Source: an uncultured Bacteroidota bacterium (GTDB lineage Bacteria > Bacteroidota > Bacteroidia > NS11-12g > UBA9320). Taken from it: a stretch of 43,840 nucleotides of DNA. Below, piece after piece: positions 1 to 9,429 of the stretch. Made by a program: the position numbers and the translations under genes. The stretch spans positions 1-43,840 of the forward strand of contig CAJXIQ010000003.1 of the NCBI GenBank assembly GCA_913054375.1. The letters are read 5' to 3'. Each line of letters begins with the position of its first letter. The first letter of the stretch is position 1. Under the pieces are notes generated by a model. That model saw nothing but the letters and a program-made list of their open reading frames with translations, was not told where the DNA came from and searched no databases.

Positions 1-153
1 TGAATTATTTCTATATGATTCTTTTCTTGCTCCTACAAACTCAATTTCACTCCCAGGATACTTTGCTTTTATCTCATGGGCAATAGCAATTGCTGGGAAT
101 ATATGACCACCTGTGCCACCACCTGATATGAGTACGCGATACTTTCTAGGCAT
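1..153 (-). CDS. murG: MurG, N-terminal fragment (runs off the left edge)
   Basis: Lipid II synthase: transfers GlcNAc from UDP-GlcNAc to lipid I on the inner face of the cytoplasmic membrane. Only the first 51 codons are present. The translation begins [21 protein letters not shown], which carries the GGGTGGH glycine-rich loop typical of the MurG N-terminal Rossmann domain. The ATG lies 8 bp inside the 3' end of ftsW, so the two are probably translationally coupled. It is absent from the ORF track because it is cut by the window edge. The position after ftsW is the usual dcw order. Confidence 0.93.
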   Translation of the reverse strand, partial: MPRKYRVLISGGGTGGHIFPAIAIAHEIKAKYPGSEIEFVGARKESYRNNS

Positions 154-1294
154 TTTCTCTTTCTGGATAAATGGTTCTACTGGCACTCAAGATTATACCC
201 AAGGCAATACTGACAAAAAGGATAGACGTACCACCTCTACTTACTATAGGCAGTGCCAATCCTGTAACAGGTAAAATATTGACCGCTACTCCCATATTGA
301 TAAGGGCTTGTACCACCAAACTAAAAGCAAGTCCAATGGCCAGAAGTGCCGCTAATGAATTTTCTGATTTTAGCACGATACGAAACGATCGATAAAGCAA
401 TAACATATACAAAACGATTAATGCTAATCCCCCAAAGATACTTCCATACTCTTCTATGATAATGGCATAAATAAAGTCAGCAAATGGGGAAGGTAAAAAA
501 TTCTTTTGGCGACTACGCCCCGGACCTGTGCCTGTAAAACCTCCACGAGCAACGGCAATTTTTGCATGTCTACTCTGGTATGTACCACCATCATCGCTAC
601 CATCTGTAAAAGCCTCTATCCTACTTTTCATGGTGGCAATACGACCAAACTCTACGTCTGTATTCATCACATAAGCAAAGGCACCGCCTAGAACTAAAAC
701 GCCTATTCCTACAAGCAAACCTACCTGTTTGAGGGGTATTCTACCTAAGAAAAGGACAAGCATACTGGTAAGGAACAATACCGCTGAAGTACTAAAATCC
801 TCTGGGAATATGAGTAGACAAATGCCTAGGATAATCCCAAGAATGGGCATTAACGTTTTTTTAAAATCGTGTACCTCTCCTTGTCTTTTGGCCATAAAAC
901 GAGCTACAAATGCCACCAAGGCAAGCTTGGCAAAGTCAGAAGTTTGTACCGTTAAACCTATACCGGGTAGCATAACCCAACGGCGAGCATCGTTTATTTC
1001 TACCCCAAACAATAAGGTATAGATAAGCAATGGAACGGCTAGTATGAGCATAATTTGAGCTATCCGAGAGAAATACTGAATATTGACCATATGCGTAAGC
1101 CACATTGTAAATAAACCAAAAATCAACAATGCAGAATGCTTGAAAAGGTAATACTCCGTATCACCGCCTCTATCTTGCCATGCCATTGCACCCGTGCTGC
1201 TATATACCGCCAAAACGCCATACACGGAGAGTGCAAATACGACGAACCAAATGTATGGATCGCCTTTCAGGTATTTCCCTAAAAACTCTTTCAC
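146..1294 (-). CDS. ftsW: FtsW, SEDS-family septal peptidoglycan glycosyltransferase
   Basis: Polytopic inner-membrane SEDS glycosyltransferase that polymerises lipid II at the septum together with the FtsI transpeptidase. The 382-aa protein has the expected string of membrane segments, a family region [11 protein letters not shown] followed by QTSDFAKL (where many homologues have QPSE), and the C-terminal block [16 protein letters not shown]. Assignment to FtsW rather than RodA rests on its position between murD and murG. The start codon is GTG. It sits 7 nt after the murD stop and overlaps murG by 8 bp. Confidence 0.93.
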   Translation of the reverse strand: MKEFLGKYLKGDPYIWFVVFALSVYGVLAVYSSTGAMAWQDRGGDTEYYLFKHSALLIFGLFTMWLTHMVNIQYFSRIAQIMLILAVPLLIYTLLFGVEINDARRWVMLPGIGLTVQTSDFAKLALVAFVARFMAKRQGEVHDFKKTLMPILGIILGICLLIFPEDFSTSAVLFLTSMLVLFLGRIPLKQVGLLVGIGVLVLGGAFAYVMNTDVEFGRIATMKSRIEAFTDGSDDGGTYQSRHAKIAVARGGFTGTGPGRSRQKNFLPSPFADFIYAIIIEEYGSIFGGLALIVLYMLLLYRSFRIVLKSENSLAALLAIGLAFSLVVQALINMGVAVNILPVTGLALPIVSRGGTSILFVSIALGIILSASRTIYPERENA

Positions 1295-1301
1295 CAGTCT
1301 A

Positions 1302-2645
1302 TTAAAGTGATCTTACAGCTCGTTTAAATTGATGGCCTCTGTCTTGGTAGTTATCAAACAAATCGAACGAAGCACACGCTGGAGATAGAAGAACCGTTTC
1401 TCCTTTTTCGCCAAGCCCGTAAGCAATGTCAACAGCTTCTTGTGCAGAGCCTGCATTTATCATCATATCTACATCCTTGCGAAATGCTTGGTGTAATTTC
1501 ATATTATTTTTCCCAAGGCACACGATCATTCTTACTTTCGCTTTTACCAGTGGGCTCAAAGCCTCGTAATCATTTCCTTTGTCTACCCCACCTGCAATCC
1601 AAATGATTGGGCTTTCTGCACTTTCTAGTGCGTACCATGTTGCATTTACATTGGTAGCCTTACTATCATTTATAAAACTGATTCCTTTTACTTTTCCAAC
1701 AAACTCAAGCCTATGCTCTACGTTTTTGAAATCCGAAAGGCTTTCTCTAATATTTTCTTTTCGAATGAGTAGAGAATTAGCGATGATAGAAGCCGCCATG
1801 GAATTATATGTGTTGTGTTTCCCGGCGATAGTTAATTGATTTACTGGCATATGAAATTCTGTTTTTGGTTTGTTTAGTTTTATGTTGATTTGATTATCTG
1901 CTACCCAAGCACCTTCCTCTATCGGTCCACCATCATAGGAGAACGGTATGAGTTGTGCTTTTGTAGTGTGATGCTTTAGTTGATTTACGACATCCGCGTC
2001 GTCAGCACAATAGATGAATTTCTGCTCTGCCGATTGATTGTTATTTATCCTAAACTTAGACTCAATGTATGCTTGATACGAATCGTACCTATCTAAGTGG
2101 TCTGGAGAAATATTGAGCAATACAGCGTAGTCTAGTGCTACGGTATGCATGCCATCTAGCTGAAAGCTACTGATCTCTAATACATAGAAGTCCTTATCAT
2201 TCAAGGCTACTTGCTTAGCGAAACTTATCCCTACATTGCCTGCCATGGCTACATCTAACCCCGCCTTTTCGAGCAAGTGATACGTGAGTAAAGTAGTCGT
2301 AGTTTTGCCATTGGTACCGGTAATCCCAATGAGCGTGGCAGTAGTATATGCAGCAGCAAATTCTATCTCTCCTATTACGGGTATTTTCTCTACTACTGCT
2401 CGAGTCACCATAGGAATGGTATCCGCTATCCCGGGGCTTTTTACTATTTTGACAGAAGAAAGAATCTTAGCCTCGTTGTGCCCTCCTTCTTCGTAGGCTA
2501 TTCCATATTCATCTAACTCAGCTTTAAACTGAGGCTTGATTGTACCGTAGTCGCTCACCCATACATCATACCCTTGTTTTTGGGCAAGTATGGCTGAACC
2601 TACACCGCTTTCACCAGCACCTAATATGGAAATCAGTTTGCTCAA
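1302..2645 (-). CDS. murD: MurD, UDP-MurNAc-L-Ala:D-Glu ligase
   Basis: Cytoplasmic ATP-dependent ligase that adds D-glutamate to UDP-MurNAc-L-alanine. The 447-aa length is normal for MurD. The Mur ligase P-loop GITGTNGKTTTT lies at about residues 107-118, a N-terminal Rossmann motif GAGESGVGSA at 9-18, and the C-terminal domain ends with the MurD-like SPACASFDLFDNYQDRG. The start codon is TTG; no better in-frame start precedes the conserved N-terminus. It lies 3 nt after the mraY stop and 7 nt before ftsW, so it is part of the dcw operon. Confidence 0.95.
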   Translation of the reverse strand: MSKLISILGAGESGVGSAILAQKQGYDVWVSDYGTIKPQFKAELDEYGIAYEEGGHNEAKILSSVKIVKSPGIADTIPMVTRAVVEKIPVIGEIEFAAAYTTATLIGITGTNGKTTTTLLTYHLLEKAGLDVAMAGNVGISFAKQVALNDKDFYVLEISSFQLDGMHTVALDYAVLLNISPDHLDRYDSYQAYIESKFRINNNQSAEQKFIYCADDADVVNQLKHHTTKAQLIPFSYDGGPIEEGAWVADNQINIKLNKPKTEFHMPVNQLTIAGKHNTYNSMAASIIANSLLIRKENIRESLSDFKNVEHRLEFVGKVKGISFINDSKATNVNATWYALESAESPIIWIAGGVDKGNDYEALSPLVKAKVRMIVCLGKNNMKLHQAFRKDVDMMINAGSAQEAVDIAYGLGEKGETVLLSPACASFDLFDNYQDRGHQFKRAVRSL

Positions 2646-2648
2646 TTC

Positions 2649-3899
2649 TTATCTTAGCTTGAATGTGATAATGGTAAAAATGGCTAGCATGATGCCAACA
2701 ATCCAGAAGCGTACAACTATTTTAGGCTCTGCATATCCTAGTTTTTGGTAATGATGATGAAGTGGAGACATTTTAAAGATCCTTCTACCTTCACCGTATT
2801 TCTTTTTGGTGTACTTGAAATAACTCACTTGCATCATCACACTCAGATTTTCTACTAAGAATATTCCACACAAAATAGGAAGCACAAGCTCCTTGCGTAT
2901 CATAAGAGCAAATACCGCTATAACACCTCCTAGTGCTAAACTGCCCGTATCGCCCATAAAAACCTGAGCAGGAAAGCTATTATACCACAAGAATCCAATA
3001 CATGCACCTGCTAGTGCAGCTGCATAAATCACCAATTCACCCTGATTTGGTATGAACATGATATTGAGGTAATCTGAAAATATGAGGTTACCACTGATAA
3101 AGGCGAGTACTGCCAGCGTAATACTAACAATAGCACTTGTACCCGCAGCTAATCCGTCTATCCCATCTGTAAGGTTGGCACCATTGGATACGGCAGTTAC
3201 CACCACTACTACCACGAGCATAAAAACAATCCAAGACCATTTTTTTGCCGCAGCGTCACTCATCCAAAATAAGAATTTTGAATAATCTATCTCATGTGCT
3301 TTGATAAATGGAAGCGTAGTTGTTGTACTTTTCACATCTTTAAAATACATCAACTGCCCATTGATATTTTTCACCTCAACTCCTTCTGGAGCTTCTTGTA
3401 CGGTAGCTACTTTATACTGCTCACGCACTACAACGTCGTCATTGAAATGAAGAACAAGAGCTACTATAACACCCAAGCCTACTTGACCTACCACCTTAAA
3501 TCTACCGGCTAGTCCTCCTTTGTCTTTCTTATAAATTTTTATATAATCATCTATAAATCCAATAACACCCAGCCATACGGTACTGAATATCATGAGTTGG
3601 ACATAGATATTATTTAGCTTTGCAAAAAGCAATGTAGGAATAAGGATAGCTGCTATAATGATAAGGCCACCCATGGTAGGTGTACCTCTTTTTGCTTCTT
3701 CACCACTAAGACCGAGAGTACGGATAGTCTCCGCAGCTTGCAAGTTTCTTAACTTTTCTATGAGCGTTTTTCCAAAAACCAAGGAAATAATAAGCGACAC
3801 AATTACCGCTAGCGAAGCTCTAAATGAGATATACTGAAACACACCTGCTCCAGGTAGGTTGTATGTGTCTTGTAGGTAGTCGAATAAGTGATATAACAT
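2649..3899 (-). CDS. mraY: MraY, phospho-MurNAc-pentapeptide transferase
   Basis: Integral membrane enzyme that moves phospho-MurNAc-pentapeptide from UDP to undecaprenyl phosphate, giving lipid I. Visible hallmarks are RGTPTMGG near residue 71, GFIDDYIK near 114, [12 protein letters not shown] near 242, the [11 protein letters not shown] motif and the HHHYQKLGY loop. At 416 aa it is longer than the roughly 360 aa common in other phyla. The excess is an inserted hydrophilic segment at about residues 153-220 (containing [16 protein letters not shown]), a feature I associate with Bacteroidota MraY. Its ATG shares one base with the murE stop. Confidence 0.95.
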   Translation of the reverse strand: MLYHLFDYLQDTYNLPGAGVFQYISFRASLAVIVSLIISLVFGKTLIEKLRNLQAAETIRTLGLSGEEAKRGTPTMGGLIIIAAILIPTLLFAKLNNIYVQLMIFSTVWLGVIGFIDDYIKIYKKDKGGLAGRFKVVGQVGLGVIVALVLHFNDDVVVREQYKVATVQEAPEGVEVKNINGQLMYFKDVKSTTTTLPFIKAHEIDYSKFLFWMSDAAAKKWSWIVFMLVVVVVVTAVSNGANLTDGIDGLAAGTSAIVSITLAVLAFISGNLIFSDYLNIMFIPNQGELVIYAAALAGACIGFLWYNSFPAQVFMGDTGSLALGGVIAVFALMIRKELVLPILCGIFLVENLSVMMQVSYFKYTKKKYGEGRRIFKMSPLHHHYQKLGYAEPKIVVRFWIVGIMLAIFTIITFKLR

Positions 3900-5356
3900 T
3901 ACTCTTTTATTAGTTTTAAGTTCTTGATTATGATTTCTTTATCATCAAATGGTTGACGTACTCCATTGATTTCTTGGTAGGTCTCGTGACCCTTGCCTGC
4001 TACTAGTATTACATCTCCATAGCTACTCAGACTTATGGCCGTTTTTATGGCTTCTTCTCTGTTGCTTATTTGCAATACCTTCTTGAAATGTTTGGGTTCT
4101 ACTCCGACCATCATTTCTTTGATGATCTCATTTGGATCCTCGTTACGTGGATTATCGCTAGTTAAAATTACACGCGTACTAGCCTCACAGGCTATACGAG
4201 CCATCACCGGACGTTTCTCTTTGTCTCTATTCCCACCGCAGCCTACTACAGTGATAAATTGCTCATTTGTAGTACGTATTGCATTTACAGTATCTACTAC
4301 ATTTTGCAGTGCATCTGGTGTATGGGCATAGTCTACTATAGCTGTAATCCCTGCTTCTTTTATATTCTGAAAACGCCCATCTACACTATTGATAGCACTG
4401 AGTGCTGTTACTATATCTAAATGCTCTTTACCAAGCAAAAATGCCGCACCATAAACGGACAGTACATTGTATGCATTGAACTTACCTACTAGCCTGAGCC
4501 AAACTTCACTAGTGCGTATATTCAAGAGCATACCATCGAAGTCGCTTTCTATCACTTTCGTTTTGAAATCGCTTATCGACTTTAGACTGTAGGTATACAC
4601 ACTCGCCTTGGTGTTCTGCACCATTACTTTTCCATTCTTATCGTCCTTATTTACCAATGCAAAAGCATCTGCTCCCAAGCCATCAAAAAGGCGTTTTTTG
4701 GTATATAGATATTCTTTGAAGTCTGTATGATAATCGAGATGATCGTGCGTAATATTGGAGAATATTGCTCCATTAAATTCGAGTCCTACAGTTCTTTTTT
4801 GGTGCAACGCATGAGAACTCACTTCCATAAAAGCATACTCACATCCTGCATCTACCATCTCCGCTAGTAGCTCATTGATACGAACACTGTTTGGCGTGGT
4901 ATGCGTACTAATGGTATCTACACCATTGATACTATATTTTATGGTAGAAAGCAGACCGCACTTGTGACCCATATTCATAAAACACTGGTATAGCATAGTA
5001 GCTATCGATGTTTTACCATTGGTACCTGTAACACCCACAAGCTGAATATTGCTACTTGGATTCTCATAGTACTCTGAAGCCAATTTACCTAAAGCCTCTG
5101 CAGCATCTGACACCACTACATATGTAGCATTACCTCGTTCTGCTGGCAATTCCTCACACAGTATTACACTTGCACCTTGCTCTAAAGCCTTGCTAATATA
5201 CAAGTGTCCATCTGTAGAAGCACCGCGAGTAGCTGCAAACAAAAAACCTTGTTTCACCTCACGAGAATCCAATGTAAGTCCATGTAAATCTCGTTCTTGG
5301 TCACCAACTATCGAAGTCGGTTTTATTGCAGATAATATGTCTATTAGTACTCTCAA
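3899..5356 (-). CDS. murE: MurE, UDP-MurNAc-tripeptide ligase, probably meso-diaminopimelate-specific
   Basis: ATP-dependent Mur ligase adding the third stem-peptide residue. The P-loop [10 protein letters not shown] is at about residues 108-117 and the C-terminal domain carries DNPRNEDP at about 401-408. DNPR is the known signature of meso-DAP-adding MurE (lysine-type enzymes differ), so DAP-type peptidoglycan is inferred. The 485-aa length is normal. The start codon is TTG, overlapping the ftsI stop by 4 bp. No murF follows; mraY comes directly after, so murF must be elsewhere. Confidence 0.95.
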   Translation of the reverse strand: MRVLIDILSAIKPTSIVGDQERDLHGLTLDSREVKQGFLFAATRGASTDGHLYISKALEQGASVILCEELPAERGNATYVVVSDAAEALGKLASEYYENPSSNIQLVGVTGTNGKTSIATMLYQCFMNMGHKCGLLSTIKYSINGVDTISTHTTPNSVRINELLAEMVDAGCEYAFMEVSSHALHQKRTVGLEFNGAIFSNITHDHLDYHTDFKEYLYTKKRLFDGLGADAFALVNKDDKNGKVMVQNTKASVYTYSLKSISDFKTKVIESDFDGMLLNIRTSEVWLRLVGKFNAYNVLSVYGAAFLLGKEHLDIVTALSAINSVDGRFQNIKEAGITAIVDYAHTPDALQNVVDTVNAIRTTNEQFITVVGCGGNRDKEKRPVMARIACEASTRVILTSDNPRNEDPNEIIKEMMVGVEPKHFKKVLQISNREEAIKTAISLSSYGDVILVAGKGHETYQEINGVRQPFDDKEIIIKNLKLIKE

Positions 5357-7422
5357 TTCAACCGGATATAAACTGTTCTATTTGCTTGGACACGTGTACC
5401 TGGTTCTGGACTCTGCTCCATCACTCTACCGTGACCATGAATTATTGATCGAAAGCCGTTTAACTCTAAGAGATACATCGCATCTTTAGCGCCCATACCT
5501 TTCAGGTTTGGAACCTTACCGTCTCGCACAACCACACCACTTGCTGACCCAGAAACCGCATTAATACTTACGATATCTGTATTTACCTCGTTTTTTAGTT
5601 TTACGTTTAGCACATTATTTAGCTGCTTGAAATCTGAATAATAACCGCGGGTGTACAACGGTGACTCTGTGCCTTTGTAGTCAATTTCTTGCTTGACACT
5701 AATGGTAAATATCTTATTAGCGATTTCACTAAATACTGGTGCAGCTACAGATGAGGCATAAAACTTACCGTTACTAGGCTCGGTTACACGCACGTAAATA
5801 CTATACACTGGCTTATCCGCAGGGAAATGACCCACAAAACTGGCATTGTACTTTTTTGATTTCTGGTAAGCACCTTTGGTGGCTATCTGTGCCGTACCTG
5901 TTTTTCCGCCCATAGAAACCACATTACTTCGCACTCCACGAGCAGATCCCTCGGTAAATACAGCAGCAGTTATTTCTTTGATCTTGTCTGATGTTTTCTT
6001 ACTGCAAACGCGAATTCTATTTACTTTTTTGTTATTGTCCTTGATAACCAAACCAGCATCTGTGACCTGATTTACAATCCGTGGCTTAATCATAATGCCG
6101 TCATTAATAATGCCGTTATATGCCGTAAGTAATTGCAAAGGAGTGTGTTGATTCTCATAACCTATGGCCAACCAAGGAAGCGTAAGCTGAGACCAACTAC
6201 TACTTTGCGGATGATTGAGAAACGGTTTTTCTTCTCCCAGTATCTCAATGCCTGTGGTTTTATCTAAATCTAGCTTTCTTAAGTGTGCTATATATTTACT
6301 CGGGTTCTTGGCATAATTGTCAAAAATTATAGAAGAAAATGCTACGTTACTGGAACGGGCAAACGCTTGCTTAAAACTCATTTTAGCAAAGCGACCTTTG
6401 TCTGAATCTCGCATTGGCTTACCGAAATAATCACGTTCACCATTCATTATGTCTATTGTATCATTTACATCAATAAGTCCATCTTCAAATGCTGCCATAG
6501 CGGAGTATACTTTCCATACCGAACCTGGCTCATAACTGCCCCCTACTGCATAATTATACAACTCACCATATGTTCCATCTTCTCTTCTTTTTAGGTTAGA
6601 AATAGCTTTTATTTTACCCGTAGTCACTTCCATTACTACCACACAACCGTGCTTAGCTGCATGCTGTACAAGTGCTTTCTTGAGCGAACGTTGCGCAATT
6701 TCTTGAAAATCTATATTGATAGATGTATGAACATCACGCCCGTTTTGAGGCTCTATTAAATTTGCATCATTGAGTGGACGATAGCCGCCAGAGATACGCT
6801 GCACTAAGCGCTTACCTTTGGTTCCCCCTAAATCTTCATCGTACGCTCTCTCAAGACCTACACCGGGATTATCAACTGTACTATATCCTATAGTCCTGTA
6901 TGCTAATTGGCCCGCTGGCTTCACACGTTTAGTATTTAACTCAAATAATACTCCGCCTTTGTATCTTCCTTTTCTGAAAATAGCAAAGTCACGGATTGCT
7001 TTCTGTTGGTGATAATTCACCTTACGACGAATTAATTTATATCTATTCTGGTCTGCCCTGGCTTTTTTGAGCATTGCCAAGAAGTATGATGCAGAGTGAT
7101 TGGGAAACAATTCTGACAATTGGAAAGCCAGCTCATTCACATACATCTTGAAGGTATCTGCATTTACAACGGTTGCATCCCATCGTATATCGTAAATGGG
7201 CATAGAAGTAGAAAGTAAGCTCCCATCATCCGAATAAATATTTCCTCTGGCTGGGCTAATATCAATACGACGAATAGTCGTGCTGTCTGACAAGCTCAAC
7301 CACTTATCACCCTCGACTATTTGCACTCTAAACATCTGAAAAGTAACATACAATGCAAAAAGAGCTACGACGCTCATGCCGAAGACCACACGCCACATTA
7401 TGCTTTGCCTTACATTAGTCAT
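5353..7422 (-). CDS. ftsI: FtsI (PBP3-type) septal transpeptidase with C-terminal PASTA domain
   Basis: Class B penicillin-binding protein that cross-links septal peptidoglycan. One membrane anchor lies at about residues 8-30, followed by the dimerisation domain (SPARGNIYSDDG) and the transpeptidase domain with all three catalytic motifs: SVWK at 301-304, SSN at 357-359 and KTG at 507-509. A single PASTA domain follows at about 635-689 (GKVPNLKGMGAKDA). PASTA domains are best known from Gram-positive PBPs but also occur in Bacteroidota FtsI. It overlaps the FtsL-like gene by 8 bp and murE by 4 bp. Confidence 0.95.
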   Translation of the reverse strand: MTNVRQSIMWRVVFGMSVVALFALYVTFQMFRVQIVEGDKWLSLSDSTTIRRIDISPARGNIYSDDGSLLSTSMPIYDIRWDATVVNADTFKMYVNELAFQLSELFPNHSASYFLAMLKKARADQNRYKLIRRKVNYHQQKAIRDFAIFRKGRYKGGVLFELNTKRVKPAGQLAYRTIGYSTVDNPGVGLERAYDEDLGGTKGKRLVQRISGGYRPLNDANLIEPQNGRDVHTSINIDFQEIAQRSLKKALVQHAAKHGCVVVMEVTTGKIKAISNLKRREDGTYGELYNYAVGGSYEPGSVWKVYSAMAAFEDGLIDVNDTIDIMNGERDYFGKPMRDSDKGRFAKMSFKQAFARSSNVAFSSIIFDNYAKNPSKYIAHLRKLDLDKTTGIEILGEEKPFLNHPQSSSWSQLTLPWLAIGYENQHTPLQLLTAYNGIINDGIMIKPRIVNQVTDAGLVIKDNNKKVNRIRVCSKKTSDKIKEITAAVFTEGSARGVRSNVVSMGGKTGTAQIATKGAYQKSKKYNASFVGHFPADKPVYSIYVRVTEPSNGKFYASSVAAPVFSEIANKIFTISVKQEIDYKGTESPLYTRGYYSDFKQLNNVLNVKLKNEVNTDIVSINAVSGSASGVVVRDGKVPNLKGMGAKDAMYLLELNGFRSIIHGHGRVMEQSPEPGTRVQANRTVYIRLN

Positions 7423-7723
7423 TTTTTTGCTTTTTTATGACTGTTACTGCTCTATTGGGTTCTTTCACCCCACGCTCAGTTAGTCGTTCTTCCAGATTTG
7501 CTCTTGAGCGATTTTTCATTAATTCGGATTTGAGTGTGATATTCTCCGCTCTTTTTTCCACTAGGTTTTTTTTAGTAGACTCTATATCGCGTACTATGTT
7601 ATCTGTACGATGTGTGAGGTAGATATACAGTAGAGCCACCCCAAATAAGAAGATAAGGTAGTTGATCCATTCGGTGGTGAGCTTAAGTTCTGGCGTCAAA
7701 ATGGATTTCTTTTGTTTTGCCAT
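7415..7723 (-). CDS. FtsL-like small division protein
   Basis: A 102-aa bitopic membrane protein. A short cytoplasmic N-terminus (basic, AKQKKS) is followed by one membrane span at about residues 20-37 and a charged, probably coiled-coil periplasmic part. Size, topology and position between rsmH and ftsI match FtsL, which joins FtsB and FtsQ to activate FtsWI; Bacteroidota have a divergent FtsL family in this slot. The assignment is by topology and context, since FtsL is poorly conserved in sequence. Its ATG shares one base with the rsmH stop (TGATG). Confidence 0.8.
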   Translation of the reverse strand: MAKQKKSILTPELKLTTEWINYLIFLFGVALLYIYLTHRTDNIVRDIESTKKNLVEKRAENITLKSELMKNRSRANLEERLTERGVKEPNRAVTVIKKQKND

Positions 7724-8628
7724 CAGATACGTTCTGCTACTCTGAGTTTTGCACTGCGTGCTCTGGAATTTATCTCTATCTCTTGGCTGCTCGCCATGAC
7801 AGGCTTGCGACTTATCGCCTTATACACCTGCGGTAAGTTTCCAAACGGATCTGGATTCTTGTCTCCAGCTACATTGCCCGTTTGCACAAGGTTCTTTACT
7901 ATTCTATCTTCTAACGAGTGGTAAGACATAACTACTAGCCTCCCACTGGGCTTAAGCAAATCTGTAGCCTGCTCAAGCATTAGCTCTAGTGTGCTCATCT
8001 CTGCATTCACCTCGATACGCACTGCCTGGTACACCTTAGCTAGCGTCTTATTTCTTGTCTTATCATTGAGAAATCGCTCCAATGCTATTTCGAGGTCTTC
8101 TGTAGTTTCTATGGGTTTTGCCGCACGATAATTGAGCACAGCATTTGCCATAGGCGACGCCTTATCCAACTCTCCATAACTACGAAACACCTTTGCCAAT
8201 CTTGGCTGATCATACGTATTGAGTACATTCTTAGCGGAAATTTCTGCTTCCGTATTCATACGCATATCCAGATCGGCCTCTCCAAATCGAAAAGAAAAGC
8301 CTCTACCCTTTGCATCTAAGTGATGCGAACTCACACCCAAATCTGCTAAAAGACCGTCTATTTTGCTCACTCCATAGTAGGAGCAGAAGTTTTCTAAATA
8401 CCTAAAATTTCCTTGACAGAAGTACAATCGTGGATCATCTATTCTATTTTCAACAGCATCTTCGTCTTGGTCAAAAACCAATAACTTACCCCTCTCACCA
8501 AGTACGTTTAATATAGCTCGCGAATGGCCACCACCGCCGTAGGTAACATCTACATACACGCCGTTCGGTTCTATTCGCAATCCATCGAGACACTCTTGCA
8601 GCATTACAGGTACGTGATACTTACTCAT
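7723..8628 (-). CDS. rsmH: RsmH (MraW), 16S rRNA m4C1402 methyltransferase
   Basis: SAM-dependent N4-methyltransferase acting on C1402 of 16S rRNA, nearly always encoded next to mraZ. The translation begins MSKYHVPVMLQE and contains the SAM-binding VDVTYGGGGHS near residues 27-37 plus the MSYHSLEDRIVK block. The ORF track starts seven codons upstream at 8649. I prefer the ATG at 8628 because the homologous region begins there and a strong Shine-Dalgarno (AGGGAGGTGATA) ends directly before it. With this start the gene overlaps the mraZ stop by 8 bp. Confidence 0.94.
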   Translation of the reverse strand: MSKYHVPVMLQECLDGLRIEPNGVYVDVTYGGGGHSRAILNVLGERGKLLVFDQDEDAVENRIDDPRLYFCQGNFRYLENFCSYYGVSKIDGLLADLGVSSHHLDAKGRGFSFRFGEADLDMRMNTEAEISAKNVLNTYDQPRLAKVFRSYGELDKASPMANAVLNYRAAKPIETTEDLEIALERFLNDKTRNKTLAKVYQAVRIEVNAEMSTLELMLEQATDLLKPSGRLVVMSYHSLEDRIVKNLVQTGNVAGDKNPDPFGNLPQVYKAISRKPVMASSQEIEINSRARSAKLRVAERI

Positions 8629-9094
8629 TATCACCTCCCTTAGTTGCATTGCCCATTACATCTTCAGCCAAATTAGCAAAGTCGTCTGCATCTACATCCA
8701 TCATGTCTTCATATAGATGTTTACTCCAGATTTCTATTCGATTGCCATACGCATAAAAAATGGCCTCATTCTTAATCTCAGCATACTCACACAATTTTTT
8801 GGGCACTAGCATACGAGAGGAGTTGTCTAATTGTATCTCAGTCGCACCATTACTAAACTGACGAATGAACATACGGTGCTGCTTATTGAAATGATTGAGA
8901 GATTGCAATCCATTCAACTCATCATCCCAGTCTTTTCGGGTATAAAGCGTGAGACACTTTTCAAAGCCACGATTCACCACTAACTTACCTACAGCATCTT
9001 TCGGAAGCTGCTTTTTGAGACCAGCAGGCAAAACCACACGACCCTTGTCGTCTAGTTTGACCTCAAATTCTCCTATGTAAAGTGGTTTAGACAC
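8621..9094 (-). CDS. mraZ: MraZ, transcriptional regulator of the dcw cluster
   Basis: A 157-aa protein with two AbrB/SpoVT-type DNA-binding halves. The first carries LDDKGRVVLP near residues 15-24 and the second LDNSSRMLVP near 90-100, the two D-x-x-x-R signature positions of MraZ. An acidic C-terminal tail follows. MraZ forms a ring that binds direct TGGG-type repeats upstream of its own operon and represses it in Escherichia coli. Exactly such repeats lie 42-66 bp upstream here. The start codon is GTG. It is the first gene of the minus-strand dcw operon. Confidence 0.95.
   Translation of the reverse strand: MSKPLYIGEFEVKLDDKGRVVLPAGLKKQLPKDAVGKLVVNRGFEKCLTLYTRKDWDDELNGLQSLNHFNKQHRMFIRQFSNGATEIQLDNSSRMLVPKKLCEYAEIKNEAIFYAYGNRIEIWSKHLYEDMMDVDADDFANLAEDVMGNATKGGDNE
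8630..8640 (-). promoter_or_regulatory. Unusually strong Shine-Dalgarno for rsmH
   Basis: On the minus strand the sequence AGGGAGGTGATAATG precedes the rsmH start, giving nine bases (GGAGGTGAT) complementary to the classical 16S rRNA 3' tail. It lies inside the last codons of mraZ (encoding GGDNE). The other starts I inspected are preceded by A-rich sequence or nothing recognisable, as expected in Bacteroidota, so this is an outlier that also fixes the rsmH start. Confidence 0.65.
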
Positions 9095-9116
9095 GGTTTA
9101 TCTTTTTTGTTGATGT

Positions 9117-9124
9117 CAAAAGTA
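9117..9124 (-). promoter_or_regulatory. dcw operon promoter, -7 box TACTTTTG
   Basis: TACTTTTG on the minus strand matches the Bacteroidota -7 consensus TAnnTTTG. It ends 22 nt before the mraZ GTG, predicting a leader of roughly 15-20 nt. No clear -33 TTG is present; that region is occupied by the AGTGGG repeats. Confidence 0.6.
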
Positions 9125-9131
9125 AAACGAA

Positions 9132-9161
9132 ATCTCCCACTTTACCCCACTATCTCCCACT
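9132..9161 (-). promoter_or_regulatory. Putative MraZ operator: three 10-bp AGTGGG repeats
   Basis: Read on the minus strand this is AGTGGGAGAT, AGTGGGGTAA, AGTGGGAGAT in direct tandem, with GTGGG cores at 9156-9160, 9146-9150 and 9136-9140, an exact 10-bp period. MraZ of E. coli is known to bind three TGGGN repeats separated by 5 nt, the same geometry. The array starts 8 bp upstream of the -7 box and covers the -33 position, so bound MraZ should block RNA polymerase. This supports negative autoregulation of the whole dcw operon. Confidence 0.78.
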
Positions 9162-9412
9162 TTTTCACATAAGTATTCCACAAACAATGTTATTTACTTG
9201 ATTACTAACGTTTTAATAGGTGGCATAAATTCCCGTAAATTTTCAGTATTAGCGTTTATGGACGGATAAAAAGCGCCTTTTTGGGGTATAAAGGGAGAAT
9301 GTGGGACACGATAGGACCACAGAAAACGCCCAGACGCGTATGCCTACAAAAAGAAGATTACCATACCACACATCGTTCAAAAACAGCGTACCTACATCAT
9401 TGCCACTTCGCT
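9162..9412. other. Intergenic region between mraZ and rlmF
   Basis: The divergent spacer 9095-9429 is 335 bp. Its left end holds the dcw promoter and MraZ repeats, and its right end the rlmF promoter. In the middle I see only a short ORF-track reading frame (9281-9472) without recognisable features and a weak AAAAAG/CTTTTT inverted repeat near 9270. Nothing else is supportable. Confidence 0.5.
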
Positions 9413-9420
9413 TACCTTTG
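9413..9420 (+). promoter_or_regulatory. rlmF promoter, -7 box TACCTTTG
   Basis: TACCTTTG matches TAnnTTTG and ends 9 nt before the rlmF ATG. The transcript would begin within a few bases of the start codon. Confidence 0.6.
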
Positions 9421-9429
9421 TAGCTGTAT

